The notes under the pieces were generated by a model, which saw nothing but the letters and a program-made list of their open reading frames with translations, was not told where the DNA came from and did no database searches. 64,000 bases of DNA from Rarobacter incanus (GTDB taxonomy: Bacteria > Actinomycetota > Actinomycetes > Actinomycetales > Cellulomonadaceae): positions 1,178,001 through 1,242,000 of the forward strand of contig NZ_VFNV01000001.1 in assembly GCF_006715765.1 (NCBI RefSeq). Reading direction: 5' to 3'. The translations under genes and the position numbers were made by a program. Positions within the stretch are counted from its first letter, which is position 1. Each line of letters opens with the position of its first letter. Below, one piece after another: positions 56,928 to 64,000 of this stretch.

Positions 56928-58019
56928 CTACGGAACCCGTGCAGTCCATTCGGCATCACGGAACTTGGTGTCGACCAGTTCCGCGGTCCGCGCCGATTCT
57001 TCTTGGGTCAGTTCGCTTTCAACAGTGGTGTAGCGGTTCTTGAACGTGTCCAAGAACCGGCCGATCACCTGGTCGCGCGGCAGGTGCGTCTGGGACCGCA
57101 CTGGGTCGACGCGCTTGTTCGCGCTCTTAGTCCCCTTGTCCGATAGCTTTTCGCGCCCGATCCGCAACACCTGCAGCATCTTGTCGGCGTCAATGTCGTA
57201 GGCCATCGTGACGTGGTGCAGCACCGCCCCCGGCCCGCCTGCGCGCGGGGCGAAGCGCTTTTGCGCCGCACCGGCGATCTTTCCCTGGGGCGAGGCGATA
57301 TCGTTCAGGCCCGCGTACCTGGCCTGCACGCCCACGGACGCCAGCGCCTCCAACACCCAGTCGTCCAAGAAGGCATAGGACTGCTCAAAACTCATACCGT
57401 CGACCAGGGATGCCGGCACGACAAGGGAAAACGTAATGCAGTTGTTCGCTTCCATGAACATCGCGCCGCCGCCTGAGACCCGCCGCACAATATCGACGTC
57501 CAAGTCGCGGGCGGCCGCATCATCGACCTCGTTGCGCAGCGATTGGAAGGAGCCGATCACCACCGCCGCCGAATCCCACTGCCAAAAGCGCAGCGTCGGG
57601 CCGCGCAGCCCGGCGGCGGTTTGCTCGCCCAAGACCTGGTCCAATGCCGCGTGCCAGGCGGGATGACGCACCCCGGTGTCCAGGTATTCGAACGTGTGGT
57701 CGTGCCATCCGCTCGAGTGCCCCAGGGCCCGCCGCACGGCCATCGCCACCGCGTGCGCGTCGAAACCGACCATGGTGATCGGCACACCAAACGAAGCATC
57801 TTGTTCCGCCCGGGCGATCGCGTCCGTGATCGCGGCGGCAAGCGTCCCCGCCGGCGCGTGTGCGGGTTGACCCACCAGCGCCCTATCGATGATCGCCAGC
57901 GCCTCGTCGGGATCTAGGAAAAAATCGCCGCTGACGTGCACCTCCGTGAGATGGTCGTCCTCAACTTCCAGGTCAACCGCGACCAGTTTCTCGCCCGGGA
58001 CCTTGAATTCTCCACGCAT
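56928..58019 (-). CDS. lipoate--protein ligase-like protein with N-terminal accessory domain
   Basis: 363 residues. The catalytic domain (about 95-360) has RRVSGGGAMFMEANN and GKIAGAAQKR, the lipoate/octanoate binding loop and the reactive-lysine region of the LplA/LipM family. The first 75 residues (GEKLVAVDLEVEDDHLTEVHVSGDFF) resemble the small accessory domain normally found at the C-terminus of LplA, so the order is swapped. It transfers lipoate or octanoate to dehydrogenase and GcvH proteins. Divergent from the helicase by 54 bp. Confidence 0.88.
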   Translation of the reverse strand: MRGEFKVPGEKLVAVDLEVEDDHLTEVHVSGDFFLDPDEALAIIDRALVGQPAHAPAGTLAAAITDAIARAEQDASFGVPITMVGFDAHAVAMAVRRALGHSSGWHDHTFEYLDTGVRHPAWHAALDQVLGEQTAAGLRGPTLRFWQWDSAAVVIGSFQSLRNEVDDAAARDLDVDIVRRVSGGGAMFMEANNCITFSLVVPASLVDGMSFEQSYAFLDDWVLEALASVGVQARYAGLNDIASPQGKIAGAAQKRFAPRAGGPGAVLHHVTMAYDIDADKMLQVLRIGREKLSDKGTKSANKRVDPVRSQTHLPRDQVIGRFLDTFKNRYTTVESELTQEESARTAELVDTKFRDAEWTARVP

Positions 58020-58073
58020 GGGTACGACATTACCCGCTGTTTACCGCGAAAAGGTGTGCCACGATGGTGCGCA

Positions 58074-60515
58074 ATGACCAGTGCTGCCGACGTGCTTGCA
58101 ACCCTTATGTCCCGCGTGGGTGATCACGGGCAGGTTCGCCATACCCACCGCATCCCGGGTCGCGGTGCGGTACACGAAGACTGGCCCGCGTGGGCCAATC
58201 CCAGCCTGGTCACCGCCTATCGGGGCGCGGGTGTCGAGCGCCCGTGGGGGCATCAGGTGCGCGGCGCCGAAGCGGTATGGAACCGCCAGCACACGGTGCT
58301 GGGGACGTCTACCGGTTCCGGCAAATCGTTGTCCTACTGGCTGCCTATCGTCACGCGAGTGGTTGACGGCAAGCGGGCGCTCGATGCGGGAAAGATCGGC
58401 GGGGATTCGCGGGCAACGGCGATCTATCTTGCTCCCACCAAGGCGCTGGCCGCGGACCAATTACAGTCGTTGCTGGGGTTGCTGGGCCGCGCCGCTTTGC
58501 GCGATGTGACTGCCGACACCTGCGACGGCGACACCCCCAAGGAAGTGCGCGACTGGGTACGCGCCCATACGGACATTGTGCTGACCAACCCCGACTTTTT
58601 GCACTACACGCTGCTGCCCGGTCACGAGCGCTGGGTGCGGCTGTTGCGCTCCTTGCAGTACGTCGTGATCGACGAGGCCCACTACTACCGCGGTTTGCTC
58701 GGGGCGCACTTGGCACTGATTCTGCGCAGACTCATGCGCCTTCGCGCCCACTATGCGCGCCCCGGTTCGCCGCCGCTGACCGTCGTCGTTGCGAGCGCAA
58801 CAATCGCCGACCCTTCGCAGTTCATGCAATCGCTTGTGGGAATGCGCGATGCACCGATCGCGGTAATTGATAGGGACGAGGCCCCCGTCGGCGAGCGACT
58901 GTTTGTCCTGTGGCAACCGCCGCGCTTGGAGGATGTGCGTGCCGATGCCTTCGATTCCGCGGCGCTGCTGGACGATGACGTGGACGATTCGGACCTTGCT
59001 GGCGCGCTGTCTCCCGAGGCCACCGACGCGCGCCGCTCCGTGGTGACCGAGGCTGGAATCATCACCGGTCAGCTGGCGCATGCCGGTGCGCGCTTGTTGA
59101 CGTTCACGCGGTCGCGGCGCGGCGCTGAAACCGTTGCGGCCGTGGCACGCGACCAGGTTGGTTCGGCGCGCGTGGCCGCCTACCGAGGCGGGTATCTTCC
59201 CGAGGAACGGAGGGCCTTAGAAAAGTCGATTTCCCGGGGAAGCCTGCGGGCGCTCGCCACGACCAATGCGCTGGAGTTGGGGATCGACATTGCGGGCCTC
59301 GACGCGGTCGTGATCGCCGGATGGCCGGGTTCGCGGGCGTCTGTGTGGCAGCAGGGCGGGCGCGCGGGGCGGGCGGGGAGTTCGGGGTTGGTCATTCTTA
59401 TTGCCCGCCAGGACCCGTTGGACATGTACCTCGTCGACCATCCGCCCGCGCTGTTCGACGCGAGCGTGGAGGCAAGCATCATCGATCCCGCCAACAAGTA
59501 TGTGTTGGCGCCGCACGTGTGCGCGGCGGCGGCCGAGTTGCCGTTGGACGACGCGGGCCTGGCGTACCTGGGCGAGGGCGCCGCGGACCTTGCCCGGGAG
59601 CTGGCAGACGCCGGATTCCTACGCCAACGCGGCTCCCGCTGGTTTTGGGGACGGCACGAATCAGCGTCTGCGCTGACTGACCTGCGCGGTTCGGGCGCGG
59701 GAACGGTCACGATTCTGGACGGCGAATCCGGGGTGGTCATTGGCACCCAGGATGCGACGGGGGCGGATTCTGCGCTACACGCGGGAGCGATCTACACCCA
59801 TCAAGGCGCGACATTTGAAGTCACCGCATATGACCCACAGGACCTTCTTGCCGTTGTTTCGCGTGCGGACGTTCATTTCCACACGTGGTCGAGGTCCGTC
59901 ACCAGCACGGAGATCATTGCCGCCCGGATGCAGACGGCCTGGGGCAATGGCGCCGTGCGGTGGGGCTTTGGAGATGTTGCCGTAAGTTCTCAGGTTGTCG
60001 AGTTCGAACGCAAGAACAATGCCGACAACGTATCGTTGGGGCGATTTGGGCTGACCTTGCCCGTGCGCCGTCTGGAGACCTGCGCCGTGTGGTGGTCGGT
60101 GTCGGGCGACGTCTTGGAGCAGGTCGGCCTGGCGCGGGCGGAAATCCCCGGCGCCTTGCACGCGGCCGAGCACGCCGCGATCGGCCTGCTGCCCCTGTTC
60201 GCCACCTGCGACCGCTCGGATATTGGTGGGCTGTCGACTGCGTGGCACGAGCAAACCGACCGGGCGACAGTCTTTGTGCATGACGGTGCGCCCGGCGGCG
60301 CCGGATTCGCTGAGCGAGGCTACCGGGTGGCACAAACATGGCTGGAACGCACCCTAGCCGTGATCGATTCGTGCCCGTGCCGCGCGGGGTGCCCGGCGTG
60401 CGTGCAGTCCCCCAAGTGTGGCAACGGGAATCACCCGCTCGATAAGGCGAGCGCCGTTCGCTTCTTGCGCGCGGTGCTCTCTCACGCGCCGCTAGCGGAG
60501 AATAATGTCCTATGA
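58074..60515 (+). CDS. DEAH-box helicase of the actinobacterial helicase/secretion neighbourhood
   Basis: 813 residues, SF2. Walker A TGSGKS (80-85), DEAH box (200-203), motif III SATIADPS, motif VI region QQGGRAGRAG. The C-terminal part is a DUF1998-like domain with a cysteine cluster Cys767, 769, 773, 776, 782, as in the MrfA-type repair helicases. The family is named for its place beside Tad secretion genes (TIGR03817), and such genes do follow. The ATG at 58074 is used; the ORF opens earlier inside the divergent gene. The 3' end overlaps the next gene by ATGA. Confidence 0.93.
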   Translation: MTSAADVLATLMSRVGDHGQVRHTHRIPGRGAVHEDWPAWANPSLVTAYRGAGVERPWGHQVRGAEAVWNRQHTVLGTSTGSGKSLSYWLPIVTRVVDGKRALDAGKIGGDSRATAIYLAPTKALAADQLQSLLGLLGRAALRDVTADTCDGDTPKEVRDWVRAHTDIVLTNPDFLHYTLLPGHERWVRLLRSLQYVVIDEAHYYRGLLGAHLALILRRLMRLRAHYARPGSPPLTVVVASATIADPSQFMQSLVGMRDAPIAVIDRDEAPVGERLFVLWQPPRLEDVRADAFDSAALLDDDVDDSDLAGALSPEATDARRSVVTEAGIITGQLAHAGARLLTFTRSRRGAETVAAVARDQVGSARVAAYRGGYLPEERRALEKSISRGSLRALATTNALELGIDIAGLDAVVIAGWPGSRASVWQQGGRAGRAGSSGLVILIARQDPLDMYLVDHPPALFDASVEASIIDPANKYVLAPHVCAAAAELPLDDAGLAYLGEGAADLARELADAGFLRQRGSRWFWGRHESASALTDLRGSGAGTVTILDGESGVVIGTQDATGADSALHAGAIYTHQGATFEVTAYDPQDLLAVVSRADVHFHTWSRSVTSTEIIAARMQTAWGNGAVRWGFGDVAVSSQVVEFERKNNADNVSLGRFGLTLPVRRLETCAVWWSVSGDVLEQVGLARAEIPGALHAAEHAAIGLLPLFATCDRSDIGGLSTAWHEQTDRATVFVHDGAPGGAGFAERGYRVAQTWLERTLAVIDSCPCRAGCPACVQSPKCGNGNHPLDKASAVRFLRAVLSHAPLAENNVL

Positions 60516-61153
60516 GAACCTTCGCACGGATTATCCAGGCACTCCTCAAGGAGTCCTCCGCCCGCAGGAACCGCCAAGCTCGGACAGGCAAGCCCGCCCG
60601 CACCGCAGGAACCTCCACCCCTACCACGGGCAAGCTCGCCGGCTCCGCGGGTGGGAGCACCGGTTCCGCCGCTTCTGCACAAACTGGTGCGGCTACGAAC
60701 GGGGACCAGGCGAGGACGTCGACCCCGCGACCGCAGTCCCGGCCAAAGCCCGCAGCGACGGCGGACTATCCGGGCGACTACACCGGAAGCATCACGGCTC
60801 AGTATGCGCCCAACCTCGATGGGGACGCCGATCCCGGAGAAATCGTGTGGACATGGGTGCCGTTCGAGGAGGATTATTCCCAGGGCAAGGACCGCCCGGT
60901 GCTAGTTATCGGGACCGATGGCGAGTGGATGCTGGCCCTGATGCTCACAAGCAAGGATCACACGCGCGACCTGGAGCGTGAAGCGAGGTACGGCAGGCGC
61001 TGGATGGACATCGGGACAGGTCCGTGGGACAAGGCGGGCCGCCCATCCGAGGTGCGCCTGGACCGCATCATTCGCGTCGACCCGAACGCAATCCGGCGCG
61101 AGGGCGCAATCGTCGCCAAGAGTCTCTACGACGCGATCACGGCCGCGCTCTAA
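60512..61153 (+). CDS. PemK/MazF-like protein with disordered N-terminus
   Basis: 213 residues. The first 95 are Ala/Thr/Ser/Pro-rich and basic. The C-terminal part (about 110-213) has the PemK/MazF beta-barrel pattern, with GEIVWTWVPFEEDYSQGKDRPVLVIG, LMLTSKDH and VRLDRIIRV. Classical MazF toxins cleave RNA, but no antitoxin gene is adjacent. The start is fused to the helicase stop by a 4-bp overlap, so a role together with the helicase is possible. Confidence 0.82.
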   Translation: MRTFARIIQALLKESSARRNRQARTGKPARTAGTSTPTTGKLAGSAGGSTGSAASAQTGAATNGDQARTSTPRPQSRPKPAATADYPGDYTGSITAQYAPNLDGDADPGEIVWTWVPFEEDYSQGKDRPVLVIGTDGEWMLALMLTSKDHTRDLEREARYGRRWMDIGTGPWDKAGRPSEVRLDRIIRVDPNAIRREGAIVAKSLYDAITAAL

Positions 61154-61469
61154 CCTCCCCCGCTGCTTCCTGGGGCCCTGCCCGCGCCGATCCGGCGGGC
61201 CCACCCGGGTCAAGACGCACGATCACGGAAGCCACTCCCGCGGCATCAACGTCGCAGCTTCCCACCACCCCCTTGGCGCGCTCGACGACCTCGGTTGCCA
61301 CTTGGCACGGGGGAAATCTGTCGCTTTGCGCTGCGGTCGCCGCTGCCACCGCGGCGATATCTGCGACCCCCTGCACCCGCACCCGTTCAATATGATTCCC
61401 AATCACCATCGCGAGCACCGAGCCCAGCGCCACACCAATTGCGACAATCGCGGCCATCACCGAAGTCAT
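61137..61469 (-). CDS. TadE/G-like protein of the helicase/secretion neighbourhood
   Basis: 110 residues: an N-terminal membrane helix (MAAIVAIGVALGSVLAMVIG), then VRVQGVADIAAVAAATAA, the pattern of the short TadE/TadG-like family found beside this helicase (TIGR03816, Rv3654c-like). The ATG at 61469 is preferred because the helix starts there. The 3' end overlaps the convergent PemK-like gene by 17 bp. Confidence 0.85.
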   Translation of the reverse strand: MTSVMAAIVAIGVALGSVLAMVIGNHIERVRVQGVADIAAVAAATAAQSDRFPPCQVATEVVERAKGVVGSCDVDAAGVASVIVRLDPGGPAGSARAGPQEAAGEVRARP

Positions 61470-61497
61470 TGCGTCATCACCTGGCCTTCCGAAAACG

Positions 61498-61902
61498 TCA
61501 CAGGGAAACCCCCACCAAGTGCGCCTCCGTCGGCGCGCTCTGCCTTGCTGACATCGCAAGACCCCGCCAAGGCCCCGGGACAGACCTGGACACCTCGACG
61601 CTCACCCACCCGTTGGATTCGGAAATCGAGGCGCGGGCCTCGTCCCCCGCAATTCTCGCCACTAACTGCGCCGCACCGTCTTTGTCCCCCAATGCCGCCT
61701 GCCGCGCTGCAACCGCCGCTGCCCGCTCAATGCCCACCCGCTGTACCCCGACCTGCACCACCGCAATCATGAGCGTCAACACCACGACGACAACGGGTAG
61801 CGCCACGGCAACCTCTACCGTGGCGCTACCTCGCTGCCCCGCCACGGCGGCACCCACCTGCACCGGCGCTCCACCAGCGTTGCCAACCAAACGCATGCTC
61901 AC
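61498..61902 (-). CDS. TadE-like pilus assembly protein
   Basis: 134 residues. GSATVEVAVALPVVVVVLTLMIAVVQVG is the TadE signature: a Gly-Ser-Ala prepilin-like cleavage region, Glu, then a hydrophobic helix. The GTG at 61902 overlaps the stop of the DUF4244 gene; an ATG two codons later is possible. A minor pseudopilin of a Flp/Tad pilus. Confidence 0.87.
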   Translation of the reverse strand: MSMRLVGNAGGAPVQVGAAVAGQRGSATVEVAVALPVVVVVLTLMIAVVQVGVQRVGIERAAAVAARQAALGDKDGAAQLVARIAGDEARASISESNGWVSVEVSRSVPGPWRGLAMSARQSAPTEAHLVGVSL

Positions 61903-62225
61903 ACGCTCAAGGCCGACTTGATAATCCCCTCGAGCAAACCCCGGACCGAATCCGATTTGAGGACCACGATCAACAACCCCGCGAACCCTGCGGCCGCAAT
62001 CGTCGCAATGGCGTATTCGGCCGTGGCAAGCCCCGCGTCGCCGCATCGACGCATCTGATTGCCGACCTTGGCCACGTGCGCGCGGCACCGCGCCGAGATG
62101 CCTACCGGCACGGTGTCGTGAATCGCACTTTCGTGATGAACAAACGTAGCGGTCGAGGTGCGAGTCGCATCGCTGGCCCGATCCGGCCGGTCCCCGTGAG
62201 CCCCCGGCGAAATTGTCTGAAGCAT
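61899..62225 (-). CDS. DUF4244 Flp-pilin-like protein
   Basis: 108 residues. The C-terminal part (GLATAEYAIATIAAAGFAGLLIVVLK, then GIIKSALSV) matches DUF4244, which has the Gly/Ala-Glu-Tyr motif and helix of Flp pilins. The first 60 residues are polar and may be cleaved. AAGGGA lies 9 bases before the ATG. The usual upstream tadA, tadB and tadC genes are absent here; a metal ATPase takes their place. Confidence 0.85.
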   Translation of the reverse strand: MLQTISPGAHGDRPDRASDATRTSTATFVHHESAIHDTVPVGISARCRAHVAKVGNQMRRCGDAGLATAEYAIATIAAAGFAGLLIVVLKSDSVRGLLEGIIKSALSV

Positions 62226-62460
62226 GTCCTGAATCCCTTCTTCGTAGCGTCAATGTGCACGTTCACCGGGCCTCTTCGCGACCCGATAGATGAGATATTC
62301 CAGGAGCCTGGCCCACTTCGATGTACCCGCACGGCCATGTGGATAACTTCTCGCGGGTGTGCCCGCTACTAAGCCGTGCGCCAAAGAATCCGACCCAGCG
62401 GTCGCCGAACCGCGCAGCAGACCCGCTCGCGCGCCCAATGCTCGCGCGGTTGGCGCCAGT

Positions 62461-64000
62461 TCACAGGGCGGCCTTGTGCTCTCCAAGCGGTTGCCCATGC
62501 AGTGGGTTTTCTTCGTGATCGATGCCCAGGTGTTCCTTGCCCGGTTGAAAGCTCAGCAGGCGCAGCGCATTGGCCACGACCAGCAGGGTGGAGCCTTCGT
62601 GAATCAGCACGACCAGGCCGATGTTGAGCCCACTGAAGGTCATGACGATCAGGAATGCGACAACCAGCATGCTGGCTGCGAGGTTCTGCGCGATGATCCG
62701 GCTCGTGGCCCGGCTGAGCCTGACACTGAACGGGACGCGGCCCAGGTCGTCGCTCATCAGCGCAATGTCGCAGGTTTCGAGCGCTACCGTCGAGCCGGCG
62801 GCACCCATGGCGATGGCCACGTCTGCTTTGGCCATCGCGGGGGCATCATTCACCCCGTCCCCGACCATCGCGATTGGCCGGTACCGTTCACGCAGCATTC
62901 CGATCTGGGTGACCTTGTCTTCGGGCAGAAGGTCGCCGAAAGCAGCGTCGACGCCAACCTCGCGCGCCACGGCTTCGACGACAGGCCGGTTGTCGCCGGA
63001 GATCATAATCATCTGCCCGACGCCGGCCTCGCGCAGCGCCTCCATGACCTGGATCGACTCAAGCCGCGCCCGGTCCATCACCCCCACCAGGCCTAGGAAC
63101 TCGCCGTCGAAACGTACGATCATGCTGGTCTGACCATCGTCTTGGGTCTGCCGGTAGCTGTCTTGGAGTTCGGCCGGTAGCCCCAACCCTTGTTCGCTGA
63201 ACATGCGCAGGTTGCCGACTTGCACGGGTCGGCCGTCGACGGTAGCGGTTAGGCCTCGTCCCGTCACGGCGTGCAGGTCGGCGGCCGTCACTTCCCGGCC
63301 CGGGGGAATCCGGCTGCCAAGATCGCGGACAATCGCCGCCGCCAGCGGGTGGTCGCTCAGGGACTCGACAGCAACAAGCACCGGGACAAGCGCTTCGCCC
63401 GCAGGCCCGGAAGCCGGCTTCACCGTCGTCACACTGGGCGTGCCCCACGTGAGGGTCCCGGTCTTGTCGAAGGCGATGGCTTTGACGCGGCCGAGAGTTT
63501 CGAGCGGCGCGCCACCCTTGACGAGCACACCAGCGCGTGCCGCCCGGGCAATGCCTGCCAGCACCGCGGCCGGGGTGGCGATGGCTAGGGCGCACGGGCT
63601 AGCGGCGACCAGCACGGTCATCGCCAAATAGAACGCGTCCGCGAAATCGTTGCCGCAGCCCAGCCACGAGACGAACAGCGTGACCAACACGCCGAGGATG
63701 ACCGCGGGTACGTACCAGCGCTGAAACCTGTCGATGAACAACTGGGTGGGTGAAGCAGCCTGATCGGTGCTGGTCACCAGTTCGACCACCCTGCTGAGGG
63801 TCGAGTCGGCGGCCGTCGCACTTACCCGGATTTCCAGCGCGCCGCTGCCATTGACGGTGCCCGCGAACACCTTATTCGCAGCGGGGACGGCGTCGGCGCT
63901 TCGCGTGGCCAACTCCGGGTCAGCCACCGGCGCCTTCTCCACCGGAATGGATTCGCCCGTCACGGCGGATTGATCGACCGCGGATCTTCCCGAAATCACG
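62461..64000 (-). CDS. P1B-type heavy-metal ATPase, N-terminus beyond the window
   Basis: The last 512 residues of a metal-transporting P-type ATPase; the start lies past base 64000. Visible in order: the actuator motif TGES, the transmembrane motif SPCALA, phosphorylation site DKTGTLT, the nucleotide domain (SDHPLAAAI with the conserved His-Pro), the hinge GDGVNDAPA, and the final helices with HEGSTLLVVANALRLL. SPC together with HEG(S)T points to the P1B-4 group (Co, Fe or Zn export), not Cu or ZntA-like CPC pumps. It is followed by a 235-bp gap with no other feature. Confidence 0.92.
   Translation of the reverse strand, partial: VISGRSAVDQSAVTGESIPVEKAPVADPELATRSADAVPAANKVFAGTVNGSGALEIRVSATAADSTLSRVVELVTSTDQAASPTQLFIDRFQRWYVPAVILGVLVTLFVSWLGCGNDFADAFYLAMTVLVAASPCALAIATPAAVLAGIARAARAGVLVKGGAPLETLGRVKAIAFDKTGTLTWGTPSVTTVKPASGPAGEALVPVLVAVESLSDHPLAAAIVRDLGSRIPPGREVTAADLHAVTGRGLTATVDGRPVQVGNLRMFSEQGLGLPAELQDSYRQTQDDGQTSMIVRFDGEFLGLVGVMDRARLESIQVMEALREAGVGQMIMISGDNRPVVEAVAREVGVDAAFGDLLPEDKVTQIGMLRERYRPIAMVGDGVNDAPAMAKADVAIAMGAAGSTVALETCDIALMSDDLGRVPFSVRLSRATSRIIAQNLAASMLVVAFLIVMTFSGLNIGLVVLIHEGSTLLVVANALRLLSFQPGKEHLGIDHEENPLHGQPLGEHKAAL

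Overview
The window is high-GC DNA from an actinobacterium (Actinomycetota). The evidence is the gene set and its order: ftsH-folE, hpt, tilS, the F420-associated zincin and dacB in one run facing ppa; a mycothiol-type DinB protein; a RipA-like NlpC/P60 hydrolase; a topoisomerase I without zinc fingers; and the actinobacterial helicase/Tad neighbourhood. GTG starts and 4-bp ATGA/GTGA gene overlaps are frequent. I cannot name the genus; Micrococcales or Actinomycetales is an inference from synteny.

Layout. 1-8.5 kb: a 66-aa protein, then the leftward housekeeping run dacB, zincin, tilS, hpt, ftsH, folE, with ppa divergent across a 32-bp tandem repeat. 8.6-16.5 kb: a wall hydrolase, the methionine genes metY and metX, a DinB-like enzyme, a repeat-bearing two-domain protein of unknown function and a MarR regulator. 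16.5-22.4 kb: a large FAD/Fe-S dehydrogenase and a three-gene membrane-stress set resembling Bacillus YdjG/H/I. 22.4-26.6 kb: a tRNA-Thr(CGT) followed by an accessory stretch with two unknown exported or membrane proteins and a frameshifted relic of a rolling-circle replication initiator, which looks like a decayed integrative element. 26.7-34.6 kb: a secreted peptidase, holB, tmk, an oxidoreductase, a DUF4190 protein and topA.

34.8-44.4 kb: a two-component system converges on a five-gene MacAB-like efflux operon that has two adaptors and a lipoprotein. Between them lies a 17-copy, 31-bp tandem array. 44.6-55 kb: pgi, a methyltransferase, two large secreted hydrolases carrying ricin-type lectin domains (a streptogrisin-like protease and a GH30 glycosidase) and an XRE-cupin/methyltransferase pair. 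Similar CG-centred palindromes sit upstream of pgi, the protease and the glycosidase, which suggests shared control by a LacI-family regulator. 55-64 kb: an LLM flavoprotein, an EEP-fold phosphatase, a lipoate ligase-like protein, the DEAH helicase with a coupled PemK/MazF-like protein, three small Tad-pilus proteins, and the C-terminal part of a P1B-type metal ATPase cut by the window edge.

The most interesting points are the shared operator-like motif, the integrative-element relic with a mutated HUH motif, the 31-bp array, the two-adaptor efflux operon, and the nuclease-like/RAMA-like protein.
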